DNA of 64,000 nt from the NCBI GenBank assembly GCA_963713965.1, contig OY970217.1, forward strand, positions 620,001 to 684,000. Direction: 5' to 3'. The notes under the pieces were generated by a model. That model was not told the DNA's origin and searched no databases. It was given only the letters and a program-made list of their open reading frames with translations. The DNA is from CALAGB01 sp963713965. Lineage in GTDB: Bacteria; Chloroflexota; Chloroflexia; Thermomicrobiales; Thermomicrobiaceae. How positions within the stretch are numbered: position 1 is the stretch's first letter; every line of letters starts with the position of its first letter. Both the position numbers and the translations under genes were made by a program. Shown here piece after piece: positions 34,564 to 43,920 of the stretch.

Positions 34564-36666
34564 CTAATCCTCACCGCCGTTTCCAAGCTGGCGCTCAAGG
34601 GATTGGCGAACCAGCCCGACAACATATGGCAATTCGTCGATCGATGACAGACCGACTTCAACGTCTCCATTGCCCCACCTACCCACGTTCGACACATCCT
34701 TGGCTATTTCACGCGGATCAGACAGTTCGTGAAATGGCATGTTGAGAGACAGCCTTAGCCTCTTTTCTTGAGGCACGACGTCCACGAAGTTTGTCTCCGC
34801 CTTATAGGCGATGTAGAGCTTCAGTACCTCCTCAACCACGCAGGGGTCGAGAGCGAGAACTTCTTTGCGGAACGCATCGAACAGCACGCGCATAGGACGT
34901 CCTACGGCGAGGTGATGGTGATCGCTGATTGCGTATCCACCGGTCTGGGCAGTTGCAGCACGATACGCCTCGCGGATGTCTGGCGAAAGCAAGGGGGCGG
35001 GCCACACCGTCGCTGCCACAGCCGACAATTGTTTAGCACGTTCCAAAATTGATTCTTCATCCCATGCGGGCAACGTGCGAAGCATTTCGTTGAGCCGGAG
35101 CGGACTCTCCCGGAATCCCCCCTTCATATTCTGTTTTCGTTCAAACGAGCGGTCGCTGTACTCACTGTTGTATCCAGTGAGCGTGAGATTCCCAAGCGTG
35201 TGCAAGAGAGTCTGTTGGACCCGGCGCCAATCGGAGCCTAGCATCCGCCGCCATTCGTGAGACAGGTGCTCGTTTTGCGGCATGATGTGCTCAATCGTGT
35301 ACTCGTCGATGCTGATCTTTTCTTTGCGCCCGTGGTTCTCGATACGGCGGAGCCAGTAACTTCGACTCCGAAAGTTATAAAGGTCCCGAACCTGAATCTG
35401 TTTCTTGAACTCCTCATCGTCCGGGAAACGGCGGTAGGAAGGCAGCCCCAGCAGGTGCGCCTGTATGCTCTCAAGGTAGCGATCCTTCTTCAGAGCGCGT
35501 CCGAACGTTGCAAATGTCTTGTTCAGAGAATTGGTTGGTATATTGCAGACAGATCTCCGGAATACGTACCCCTCAACTAGACGTATAGCGCTAGCAAAGT
35601 CTTCGCCGCTGAGGACATCGTTTCTGTAGTCGTGGTAAAGCTCTAGCAAGAAGGGGTACGCGACATCAACCTTCAGTTCTCGCAGATCCTGAAATGCGCT
35701 CGCTAGCGTCTTGTCCTTTTCATTTCCGAGAGCCATTGCACAGTAGTACTCAGCGAACGTGTGTATGTCGGATACAAGAGTGTCAACGCCAGATGCGGCG
35801 ATCTCGGGAGATCGCGCATGCCCCTTGAAAGCCTCGTACACGGCGCTAAGGTTGGGTATGTCGCCAGTCTTGAGGGTAAGGTAGTGCCGCATGAAGCTGT
35901 CAAAGTGTGTTCCATACGCTTCCTGTCCGAACTCCACTTCCATCGGCCGCCAATGATCCTGGTAGAGCGTGGTCTGATGCGTTGGCTCGAGACCCATGAG
36001 GACGAAGTTGCGTATGAGATCCGCCTGGGTCAATTCGCGCCCTGTTGAGTTCATGCTTTCGAATATCAGCTGCGGGTTATCCTGGCTGCGGTTGAGGGCG
36101 ATATCAACGATCAGGAGCTTGTCGAGGCCGCGGCACAATGGAGTCAAGTCCTGACCCAATGATCTAATGTGTTCCATGAAAAACGAAAAATTCTCGCTTA
36201 CGCGCAGTGAGTGTTGAGAAGGCAACAGTTTTTGCAGGACAAGGGCGATAAGGCTGTCTCGATCAGTTTGTGTGAGAAGCAATTTGAAGCGCTGGTCGTC
36301 AGACTCCAAAGGATTGAGAAGATAGTAGCTTCGCAGCTTAAGGGCGGAGAAGCCCTTGATGGGTTCAGTATCTCCAAGGTGACGTGCAAGCGCCTCCAGA
36401 ATCAGTGAAACTGTGGTCAGCCGTTGCTGCCCGTCGATAACCAAGAGCGGTGACTGACTGGTGACCTGCGACAGACCTTGTTCTATGTACACCACGGAGC
36501 CGATAAAATGACCTGACACCGCGTCATTAGCACCTGCACGCACGATGTCATCCCATATTTGGCGACATTCCCGCTCGGTCCAGCTGTACGTCCGTTGATA
36601 AATCGGTATTATGAACTGCGGAGACTTCTTTAGAAAATCGAGCAGGCGCGCTTCAGACGCTTTCAC
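34564..36666 (-). CDS. GmrSD-like DUF262/DUF1524 nuclease with C-terminal DUF5655
   Basis: A 700-residue protein. DUF262 at the N-terminus shows IPIYQRTYSW (20-29) and DGQQRLTT (79-86), the ParB-like NTP-binding core of GmrS. DUF1524, an HNH-type nuclease as in GmrD, shows EHIMPQNEHLSHEW near 440 and GNLTLTGYNSEYSDRSF. The last 110 or so residues resemble DUF5655 (LYIAYKAETNFVDVVPQEKRL, GRWGNGDVEVGLSS). GmrSD cuts glucosylated hydroxymethylcytosine DNA; here it is embedded in a type I operon, overlapping hsdM by four bases (ATGA). Its substrate is unknown; complementing the HsdRMS barrier against modified phage DNA is inference. Confidence 0.85.
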   Translation of the reverse strand: MKASEARLLDFLKKSPQFIIPIYQRTYSWTERECRQIWDDIVRAGANDAVSGHFIGSVVYIEQGLSQVTSQSPLLVIDGQQRLTTVSLILEALARHLGDTEPIKGFSALKLRSYYLLNPLESDDQRFKLLLTQTDRDSLIALVLQKLLPSQHSLRVSENFSFFMEHIRSLGQDLTPLCRGLDKLLIVDIALNRSQDNPQLIFESMNSTGRELTQADLIRNFVLMGLEPTHQTTLYQDHWRPMEVEFGQEAYGTHFDSFMRHYLTLKTGDIPNLSAVYEAFKGHARSPEIAASGVDTLVSDIHTFAEYYCAMALGNEKDKTLASAFQDLRELKVDVAYPFLLELYHDYRNDVLSGEDFASAIRLVEGYVFRRSVCNIPTNSLNKTFATFGRALKKDRYLESIQAHLLGLPSYRRFPDDEEFKKQIQVRDLYNFRSRSYWLRRIENHGRKEKISIDEYTIEHIMPQNEHLSHEWRRMLGSDWRRVQQTLLHTLGNLTLTGYNSEYSDRSFERKQNMKGGFRESPLRLNEMLRTLPAWDEESILERAKQLSAVAATVWPAPLLSPDIREAYRAATAQTGGYAISDHHHLAVGRPMRVLFDAFRKEVLALDPCVVEEVLKLYIAYKAETNFVDVVPQEKRLRLSLNMPFHELSDPREIAKDVSNVGRWGNGDVEVGLSSIDELPYVVGLVRQSLERQLGNGGED

Positions 36667-38804
36667 GGCCTCAACTCCGACGTTCCGATGATCTCCTCCA
36701 GCAACCCTTCTGTCTCCTGTTCCAGCGCCTCGATGTCGGCGCGAATCTCGTCGAGTGTTCGAAGCGGCTGAGGTTTGTAGAAGTGGCGAGTGAACGAGAT
36801 CTCGTAGCCGATGCGTGCTGAGTCTTCGGCAATCCAGGCATCGGGGACATGTGGCAGCACTTCACGCCGGATGAACCCTTCGATGCCTCCCTTTTCCAAA
36901 ACTGGGATTTGCTCGGTGTCCCGCAGGTTGCTGTCCGGTTCGTATTCGAGGACTGCGGCCTTTCCGTCAACCGTTGCACCGAAGAGACCGTAGAGCGGAT
37001 TGGGTTGCACTTTACCTTGGCGGTGCACCTTCTTGATCAAAGGCACCGCATTCTCGTCCGTCTCGGCCAGGGCATCGCGAAGCAATTTCTGACGTCTTGC
37101 GGTCAGCTTCACTCCGCGCCGATCGGCTGCGCGCTCGGCCACGGTCAGGAACGCGTTGAAATCAAGGTGTGGACCGGGTCCGAGACTTTCGGCCAGGTCG
37201 TCTGCGACCGCTGAAAGATCTGCCTCTCCGGCTTCCTTGGCTGCCAGACCGAATTTCGCACGGTTTCCGGGCGAGAGGTCGACCTTCAGTCGCAGCGGTC
37301 GCTCGACCGTCGCCTTCCAGTAGCCGAGTGCCTCGTTGGGGAAGATCTTCGACTCTTCGGTCTCCTCGAAAGCAAGATACGCGTCGACGATCTGCTTGAT
37401 GTTCTCGTTGGACAACTCGCAGTTCTTTTGACCGAGGTTTTTGCGCAGCGGTGTGAACCATTTGGTGGCGTCGATGAGCTGCACCTTGCCGCGCCGATGT
37501 TCGGCTTTTCGGTTGCTGACGAGCCAGATGTAGGTGGCGATACCGGTGTTGTAGAACATGTTGAGCGGCAGCGCGACGATTGCTTCCAACCAGTCATTCT
37601 CGATGATCCAGCGCCGAATATTGCTCTCGCCCTGTCCGGCGTCGCCGGTGAAGAGGGATGATCCGTTGTGGACTTCAGCGATGCGGCTACCGAGCGGCGT
37701 GTCGTGCTTCATCTTTGAGAGCATGTTGACCAGGAACAGGAGTTGGCCGTCGCTGGAACGGGTCAGCAGGCTGTATTCCGGATCGCCAGCATGCTCGATG
37801 ATGAAGCGCGGATCGCGGATGCCGGTCTTACCGCCCATGCGCTCCAGGTCGCTCTTCCAGCTCTTGCCGTAGGGCGGATTCGAGAGCATGAAGTCGAATT
37901 CCTGCGCCGGATAGCCGTCCTGGGAAAGGGTCGAGCCATAGCGGAAGTTCTCGGCCTCATCACCTTCGCCCTTCAGCAACAGGTCGGCCTTTGTGATGGC
38001 ATACGTCTCGGGGTTTACCTCCTGGCCGTAGAGGTGAATCGAGACGTCCTTGCCGTGCTCACGAGCAAGCTCACCGAGCCGTTCGTCAGCGACCGTCAGC
38101 ATTCCTCCGGTACCGCAAGCGCCGTCGTAGACCAGATAGGTCCCTGATTGGATCTCGTTGGCGATCGGGCGAAAGATGAGCTCGGCCATCAGCCGCACCA
38201 CGTCACGCGGCGTGAAGTGTTCCCCGGCCTCCTCGTTGTTCTCCTCGTTGAAGCGCCGAATCAGCTCCTCGAAGATCGTGCCCATGGCGTGGTTGTCGAG
38301 CCCGGGCAGACGCACCGACCCGTCTCCATTGAAAGACGGGGTCGGGCTAAGGTTGATGGATGGATCAAGAAACTTCTCGATCAGGTTCCCGAGCACGTCG
38401 GCCTCGACCAGCGTCTGAATCTGGTTGCGGAACTTGAATTTGTCGAGGATCTCCTGGACGTTGGCGGAAAAGCCGTCGAGATAGGCTTCGAAGTCGGCTC
38501 TGAGCTGTTGGGTTCTGGCGCGAGACCGGAGGTCGCGAAGCAGGAACGGCGAGATGTTGTAGAAGGCCTGGCCTGACGCTTGGCGCAATGCCGCGTCCTG
38601 GTTGGCGATTCCGGCCGAATCGAGCCGCTTCTTCATGTCGAGGACCGCTTGCTTGGTCGGCTCGAGCTCGGCATCGAGCCGCCGAATGACCGTCATAGGC
38701 AGGATCACGTCCCGATACTTGCCGCGCACATAGACGTCGCGCAGGACGTCGTCGGCAATGCCCCAGATGAAATTCGTAATCCAGGTAAGGTCCCCGTTCG
38801 CCAC
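36663..38804 (-). CDS. hsdM: type I DNA methyltransferase subunit
   Basis: A 713-residue HsdM, an N6-adenine methyltransferase that protects the host sequence. The N-terminal helical domain (ITNFIWGIADDVLRDVYVRGKYRDVILP) is followed by the SAM motif YDGACGTGGML and catalytic NPPYGKSW. A long C-terminal extension (after about residue 520) ends in a coiled-coil (LDEIRADIEALEQETEGLLEEI). It is longer than the classic 500-530 residues. It is the first gene of the hsd operon, behind a promoter at 38921-38949. Confidence 0.94.
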   Translation of the reverse strand: MANGDLTWITNFIWGIADDVLRDVYVRGKYRDVILPMTVIRRLDAELEPTKQAVLDMKKRLDSAGIANQDAALRQASGQAFYNISPFLLRDLRSRARTQQLRADFEAYLDGFSANVQEILDKFKFRNQIQTLVEADVLGNLIEKFLDPSINLSPTPSFNGDGSVRLPGLDNHAMGTIFEELIRRFNEENNEEAGEHFTPRDVVRLMAELIFRPIANEIQSGTYLVYDGACGTGGMLTVADERLGELAREHGKDVSIHLYGQEVNPETYAITKADLLLKGEGDEAENFRYGSTLSQDGYPAQEFDFMLSNPPYGKSWKSDLERMGGKTGIRDPRFIIEHAGDPEYSLLTRSSDGQLLFLVNMLSKMKHDTPLGSRIAEVHNGSSLFTGDAGQGESNIRRWIIENDWLEAIVALPLNMFYNTGIATYIWLVSNRKAEHRRGKVQLIDATKWFTPLRKNLGQKNCELSNENIKQIVDAYLAFEETEESKIFPNEALGYWKATVERPLRLKVDLSPGNRAKFGLAAKEAGEADLSAVADDLAESLGPGPHLDFNAFLTVAERAADRRGVKLTARRQKLLRDALAETDENAVPLIKKVHRQGKVQPNPLYGLFGATVDGKAAVLEYEPDSNLRDTEQIPVLEKGGIEGFIRREVLPHVPDAWIAEDSARIGYEISFTRHFYKPQPLRTLDEIRADIEALEQETEGLLEEIIGTSELRP

Positions 38805-38846
38805 TCAATTCCCCATTTCCGCTCATGGTTGTTCGAGAATCCCGTT

Positions 38847-38871
38847 GGCAGACACAGGGGTCTGCCCCTAC
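38847..38871. repeat. REP-like palindrome
   Basis: GGCAGAC (38847-38853) and GTCTGCC (38860-38866) form a hairpin, followed by CCTAC. It has the same build as the palindromes at 1797 and 1921 (GC-rich inverted repeat beside a short TAC-containing tail). It lies in the hsdM leader between promoter and start codon. Confidence 0.5.
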
Positions 38872-38920
38872 CGGGGCCGGCGTTGGTGTTGCAAGCATGT
38901 CAGGAAGGTGCGCCGAGGCG

Positions 38921-38949
38921 ATTGTATCGCGGGATGGTCAGTCTCTCAA
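38921..38949 (-). promoter_or_regulatory. promoter of the hsd operon
   Basis: Minus strand TTGAGA (38944-38949), 17-base spacer and TACAAT (38921-38926). It points at hsdM with a leader of about 110 bases that includes the REP-like palindrome. Confidence 0.6.
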
Positions 38950-39002
38950 TTCGTGCATGTAGGCGATTTGACCCAGAACGAGCAGGCAGCGGTCACAAGA
39001 TT

Positions 39003-41287
39003 CTAGGACTTTGCGGTCTCTTGCCGCTCGATCATGGCCTTCAAAATTCCGAGGGTGTTGGCCTTGGCGTCGGGGCCGACTTCGGTGGCCGGGCCGACGC
39101 AGGATGGGCAGCCGGATTCGCACGGGCAGGAGCGGATCAGATCACGGGCGCCGCGCAGCAGTTCGGAGTGCAGATCGTAGAGGCGCGGGCTGAAGCCGAT
39201 GCCGCCCGGAACGCGGTCGTAGATGAAGACTGTGGCGCGATCGGTGAAGGGTGAGCGGATCTGTGGATAGACCCCGACATCGCGTGGATCGCACATCAGG
39301 TAGAGAGGCGAGATGTTCTGCAGCGCATTGGCCAGACCGGTGAGCGCGCCCTTGCAGCTCCGCCTCGCGCATGCGGCCGCTGATATCGGGCGGCAGCGAG
39401 AGCCAGTAGGCGCTGGTGTGCATCTGCTCCTCGGGGAGATGCACCTTGCCCCATCCGACGTTCTCGTGCGTGTGCAGCTTGATCTTCTTGAACTGCGTCA
39501 CGATCGCGCCGACCAGCACCTCACCATGATGCTTGGGCGCCGACGCGTCCCCGTCCGTGAACTGCTCGATCACTTGCACCCGCACCGACAGTCCGGCGTC
39601 TGTGTAGTAGTCGACCTCAACTGGATGGACGTAGGCCTTCTTCTCTTCCCAATCGAGTCGCTCGACGTGGTATTGCTGCCCTTCGTGGATATAAATCGCG
39701 TCAGTGTGGACCAGCATTGGCGCGGCGAAGGTATCGACCTCGCCGATCACGCGCGCCCCTGTCCGATCGCTGGTGTCGATGATGACGACGTTGGCTCGCG
39801 CGGCGGTGCGCAGGCTGATCTCTTCGGCCGGATACGTTTCGGCCGTCCAGTACCAGGTGTTGCCGGAGTGGTGCAGGATGCGCTCATCCTCCAGGAAATC
39901 GAGCATCTCAAGCGGATCGACGTGGCCGAACGCATCGCCGTCATGGAACGGGAGTTCGAATGCGGCGCATTTCAGGTGGTCGACCAAAATGAGCAGATTG
40001 TCCGGGTTGATCAGCCCGTTTTCTGGTCGACTGGTAAAGAAGTAATCCGGATGCTGCACGATGAACTGGTCGAGCGGCGCGGACGAAGCCACCAGCACCG
40101 CCAGCGAAACGCCTTCACGCCGACCGGCCCGTCCCGCTTGCTGCCAGGTGCTGGCGATCGTGCCCGGATAGCCGGTCATGACGCAAGCGTCCAACGAGCC
40201 AATGTCGACCCCAAGCTCAAGGGCGTTGGTCGAGACCACCGCCCGTACTGAGCCATCGCGCAGGCCACGCTCGATCTCACGTCGCTGTCGCGGCAAATAG
40301 CCGCCACGATAGCCACGCACGCCGTCGGGCGATCCCAGCTTGGGCGGCAAAGCCTCGCGTAGATAAGTCAGCAGCACTTCCGCCGTGACGCGCGCTCGGG
40401 CGAACACGATCGTATGCACGTTGCGGCGGATCAGTTCCGTGGCAACGGCGGTCGCCTCAAGCGTCGACGACCGTCGAATCCCGAGCTGTCTATTGAGGAC
40501 CGGCGGGTTGTAGAAGGCGATCTCGCGTCGCCCGTGCGGCGCGCCGTCCTCATCGATGACGTGGACCCTGGCCTCGATGAGGTGCTCTGCCAGTTCGCGC
40601 GGATTGGCGATGGTGGCCGAGGCAAGGATGAAGATCGGCGACGACCCATAATGGGCGCAGATGCGGCTCAGGCGCCTGAATCACGTTGGCCACGTGCGAT
40701 CCAAACACACCGCGATAGCCGTGCATCTCGTCGATCACCACGTATCTCAGCTGCTCGAAGAGGCTGTGCCACTTGGTGTGGTGCGGCAGGATACCCGAAT
40801 GGAGCATGTCAGGATTGGTGATGACCACGTGTCCGGCCGTGCGGATAAGACGGCGCACGTTGGCCGGGGTGTCACCGTCATACGTGTGAGTCTTGATGTC
40901 CGCTCCAGCGGCCTCGATCAGACTGTGAAGGCTGGTGTACTGGTCTTGCGCCAGCGCTTTAGTCGGGAACAGATAAAGTGCGCGAGCGGTGTGATCGCTC
41001 ATGATTGAGTTGAGGACCGGCAAATTGTAGCAGAGCGTCTTCCCTGAGGCGGTGCCGGTGACGACCGCAGTGTGCTTGCCGTTGGCCACGCTCTCGAACG
41101 CAGCCGCCTGATGTGTATATAGGCTGGCGATTCCACGTGAACGAAGCGCCTCCGTTAGCGCCGGGTTCAGTTCAGCAGGAAAATTGACCGTCCGCGCCGG
41201 AACGGCCGGTAGCGTGCGCCATTCGACGATGTTCGGCGCGAAGCGGGGATCGGCGCGGAAGTCCTCGATCGCTTGAGCGACAGACAA
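39003..41287 (-). pseudogene. mrfA: MrfA/YprA-type DEAD-box helicase with DUF1998, frameshifted twice
   Basis: About 760 residues if repaired, close to YprA/MrfA, which in Bacillus works with MrfB in mitomycin-adduct repair. Walker A is GTASGKTLCY, motif II VIDEMHGYRG, motif III after repair ILASATIANP, and motif VI QQAGRAGRR. The C-terminal cysteine cluster CPCESGCPSC is the MrfA/DUF1998 signature. One extra base near 40678 (GTGATTCAGGCG) and one near 39348 (AAGGGCGCG) break it into three frames. It follows the hsd operon upstream on the same strand. No mrfB-like exonuclease gene is adjacent, though the DnaQ-UvrC fusion lies at 13.5 kb. Confidence 0.82.
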
Positions 41288-41412
41288 TCGAATTCCCCCT
41301 CGGTCTTGCTGCCTTCACGGTGCAAAGCAGCGAACAAACGTTCTGTACTGGTTCACGCATTATAGCAAGCGAACGAACCGACAACCGCTTCGTGCCGGTG
41401 AGCGAGGTCGAC

Positions 41413-42210
41413 TTAGACGCGTTCGACGACGCGCTCAACCAGTGCGAACGCGCGCGCGCCGACCTCGGTGCTGACCGTCTCGAGCGACGGGAAGTCGACC
41501 CCCTGGTTGCTGACGACGTGCAGTTCGTTGTTAGAGATGTCCTTGATGGCCAGCATAGGCACTTTGAACATGGCGCAAACCTGGGCGATGGCCGCCGCCT
41601 CCATGTCCTCACAGAGGGACGTGTGTAAATCGTGCAGTCCGCCAATTCGCACCGGGTCTTGCGTCCAGCAATCCGCCGAGGCGACCACGCCAACGTGGAC
41701 TGCTCCCTGCTCGCGCTTGGTCGCCGACCACGGCCAGGAATCTGGTCGCCATCCGCGAGCCGCCTGCATGGCCACATCAAGGAGGTGCACATCTGCATTG
41801 ATGACATCGGTCAGTATCGTCTCGTCATCGACCTGATAGCGGAATCCGACGTAGCGTTCCTCGCCGGTTGGCAGGATCGTCAACGAGAGATGTGCGACCG
41901 CTCCGCTGCCGATGACGACGTCTCCGGGGTGGATGTCCTCGCGATGAGCTCCGGCGCAGCCGAAGTTGAGCACCGCTCGCGGCTTTTCGCGAGTCAGTAG
42001 CGCCGCGACAGCCGCGGCGGCGTTCACCATGCCGATGCCGGTCACCAGGGCCACCACGTCTTTGCCGGCGAGCGTTCCACGATGCATCGTCCATGGACCT
42101 ACACGCTCGCTTACTGTCTGCTCCATCCGCTCGACCGCGTGCCGGAGTTCGTCGTTCATGGCAGCGACCAGGGCGATCGGCCCGGTGGCATGCCCATTCG
42201 TTCTGTCCAT
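41413..42210 (-). CDS. mtnN: MTA/SAH nucleosidase-like phosphorylase-fold protein
   Basis: A 265-residue PNP/UDP-phosphorylase fold protein. ALVAAMNDELRHAVERM at the start, VTGIGMVNAAAAVAALL, NFGCAGA and CEDMEAAAIAQVC match 5'-methylthioadenosine/S-adenosylhomocysteine nucleosidase; the catalytic Asp falls in AIKDISNNE (usually RAISD). Futalosine hydrolase or another nucleosidase is possible. I chose the ATG at 42210 because GGGGCAGGTG lies upstream; a longer frame reaches 42276. It is divergent from the B12 operon, so it may matter for SAM recycling, but no direct link is visible. Confidence 0.75.
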   Translation of the reverse strand: MDRTNGHATGPIALVAAMNDELRHAVERMEQTVSERVGPWTMHRGTLAGKDVVALVTGIGMVNAAAAVAALLTREKPRAVLNFGCAGAHREDIHPGDVVIGSGAVAHLSLTILPTGEERYVGFRYQVDDETILTDVINADVHLLDVAMQAARGWRPDSWPWSATKREQGAVHVGVVASADCWTQDPVRIGGLHDLHTSLCEDMEAAAIAQVCAMFKVPMLAIKDISNNELHVVSNQGVDFPSLETVSTEVGARAFALVERVVERV

Positions 42211-42399
42211 CGTCACCTGCCCCTCGCTTGCCGTGTGCCGATCCATCATTGAACCGATCCCGAGACGGTTCGTCAATTCGAACGCCAGAGCGCGACGGTT
42301 GTTCAGCTCGTCGCGCCAGATTGACGATCGGTGCTCTTCATGCCAAACTGGATAAGATCCGCCAGTCGGATCAGCAATCGAGACTTCCTAAATCGTGAA

Positions 42400-42527
42400 G
42401 CGGCAGCGGGTGCAAGTAGATACGTGACTTGCTCACGCGGGGGAACACCGGTGTGATTCCGGGGCTGTGCCGCAACTGTAACGTCGGGCTCAATGCTCGG
42501 CGAAGCCAGATCGCCCATCGCTGCCGC
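42400..42527 (+). promoter_or_regulatory. cobalamin riboswitch aptamer
   Basis: The universally conserved core is plain: GGGAACACCGGTGTGATTCC, then GGGGCTGTGCCGCAACTGTAA and, after the J region, the GCCAGATCGCCC B12-box segment near 42505-42516. The element is closed by a perfect 9-bp P1: GCGGCAGCG (42400-42408) with CGCTGCCGC (42519-42527). It precedes the ECF operon by about 130 bases. AdoCbl is the likely ligand given the presence of peripheral arms, but class was not determined. Confidence 0.96.
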
Positions 42528-42587
42528 GTCCAACAACTCCTCGAGCGAAGGAGAAAGGACGAGCCATGCGCACCTCCCTCCAGGAAT

Positions 42588-42654
42588 GAACCTCCAATCC
42601 AGTTGACGTCAATTCGTCGACCGCGAGAGATGTCTCGCGAGTCTTTGGAGGTTC
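42588..42654 (+). promoter_or_regulatory. Shine-Dalgarno-masking hairpin of the riboswitch
   Basis: GAACCTCCAA (42588-42597) is exactly complementary to TTGGAGGTTC (42645-42654), which contains the ribosome binding site GGAGG of the next gene. A nested hairpin CGCGAGA/TCTCGCG (42622-42639) brings the two arms together. This looks like the translational expression platform of the cobalamin riboswitch. Confidence 0.8.
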
Positions 42655-42657
42655 GTG

Positions 42658-43920
42658 GTGAAATCACGTCTAATTATCCTGTTGGTGTCTTTTGTATTCC
42701 TGCTGCCTCTCGTTGGCGTTGCACCCAGCGCAAGCGCGGCTAACGACACCGAAATCACTCAAGCAGCCAACTGGCTCACGTCACAGCAGCAGGCGGACGG
42801 CGGGTACGTCGGGTTCGGTGGGAAGACCGACCCCGGAACGACGGCCGATGTAGCGCTCTCACTGGCCGCGGCCGGCGTCGATCCCGACACGGTCTCTAAC
42901 GGCGGTCCGTCGATGATCGACTACCTGCAATCGCAGACTGCTACGTACGCGACAACCGTGGGAGGTGCGGCCAAGCTGATCCTCGCCGCTGTCGCCTCGG
43001 GAGATGATCCGCGTGATTTCGGTGGCCAAAACCTCGTGCAGATCATCCTCTCCCACCAAGAGCAGTCGAGCGGTCTCTTCGATCCTCAGCTTTACGTCCA
43101 CGCCTACGCCATGATTGCCCTCTCGGCGGCAAATCAGACCATCCCCGAGTCCGCCGTGACAGCGCTGGAGAAGCATCAGGCCCAGAACGGCGGCTGGGCG
43201 TTCGATGGATCGGACGACCCGGCACAAACGGACAGCAACACGACCGCCGTCGCCGTAGAGGCACTCGTCGCCAGTAGTCACCTGAATTCGGACTCGGTCG
43301 ACAATGGCATGAGCTATCTGGACGGACTGCGCGACGACAACGGCCTGTACGCGTCTCAGCAGACGGCCGGGACTCCGCTCGTCGGGGACGCAAATTCGAC
43401 GGCGCTGGTGATCCAGGCGCTGCTTGCGAGCGGTCAATCGCCCGATTCGGCCGCGGTGACCGCGGCGGTCACAGGACTGGAGACGCTCCGAAACACGGAC
43501 ACCGGCGCGTTCGCCTATCGCTCCGACGTCCCGGGCGACAATCTGTTGGCGACGGTGCAGGCGCTGCCCGCCTTGGCAGGCAAGGGACTGCCGGTTTGGC
43601 CCCTTCATGCGCCCGGCCGCACACTGGCCCAAGCGAAATCGGACGCTCAACCAGGCGACGGCCGCCGTTGCGTCTACTTCGAGCAGACCATGCACAACGC
43701 CTGTCTCGGGTTCCTGGCGTATTGGCAGAAGAACGGCGGTCTTGACGCCTTCGGCTACCCACTTTCCGAGGAATTCACCTTCGTCGATCCGGCAACCGGA
43801 CGACCCACGACTATGCAGTACTTCGAACGTGCGCGCTTTGAATGGCATCCCGGTTCGGCTCCACTGCGTTTCGACGTTCAGCTTGGTCGACTCGGCAGTG
43901 AGGCGTTGAGCACTCCGTGA
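42658..43920 (+). CDS. secreted alpha/alpha-toroid protein, transcobalamin alpha-domain-like
   Basis: A 420-residue exported protein. Signal peptide at about 1-27 (LIILLVSFVFLLPLVG, ASA cleavage). About residues 30-310 are terpenoid-cyclase/prenyltransferase-type repeats (ANWLTSQQQADGGYVGFGG; ALEKHQAQNGGWAFDGSDD; SYLDGLRDDNGLYAS), the alpha6-alpha6 barrel also used by intrinsic factor. The end (about 340-420) is a separate domain with FLAYWQKNGGLDAFGYPLSEEF and QYFERARFEWHPG, which I know from Chloroflexota surface proteins. GTG 42658 is chosen for spacing from GGAGG. The B12 riboswitch and next gene suggest extracellular cobalamin capture (inference). Confidence 0.8.
   Translation: MKSRLIILLVSFVFLLPLVGVAPSASAANDTEITQAANWLTSQQQADGGYVGFGGKTDPGTTADVALSLAAAGVDPDTVSNGGPSMIDYLQSQTATYATTVGGAAKLILAAVASGDDPRDFGGQNLVQIILSHQEQSSGLFDPQLYVHAYAMIALSAANQTIPESAVTALEKHQAQNGGWAFDGSDDPAQTDSNTTAVAVEALVASSHLNSDSVDNGMSYLDGLRDDNGLYASQQTAGTPLVGDANSTALVIQALLASGQSPDSAAVTAAVTGLETLRNTDTGAFAYRSDVPGDNLLATVQALPALAGKGLPVWPLHAPGRTLAQAKSDAQPGDGRRCVYFEQTMHNACLGFLAYWQKNGGLDAFGYPLSEEFTFVDPATGRPTTMQYFERARFEWHPGSAPLRFDVQLGRLGSEALSTP

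Noticed and set aside
42301..42399. Promoter before the cobalamin riboswitch (TTGACG at 42321)
   Set aside because: No acceptable -10 at 16-19 bases from it; the promoter could not be placed.
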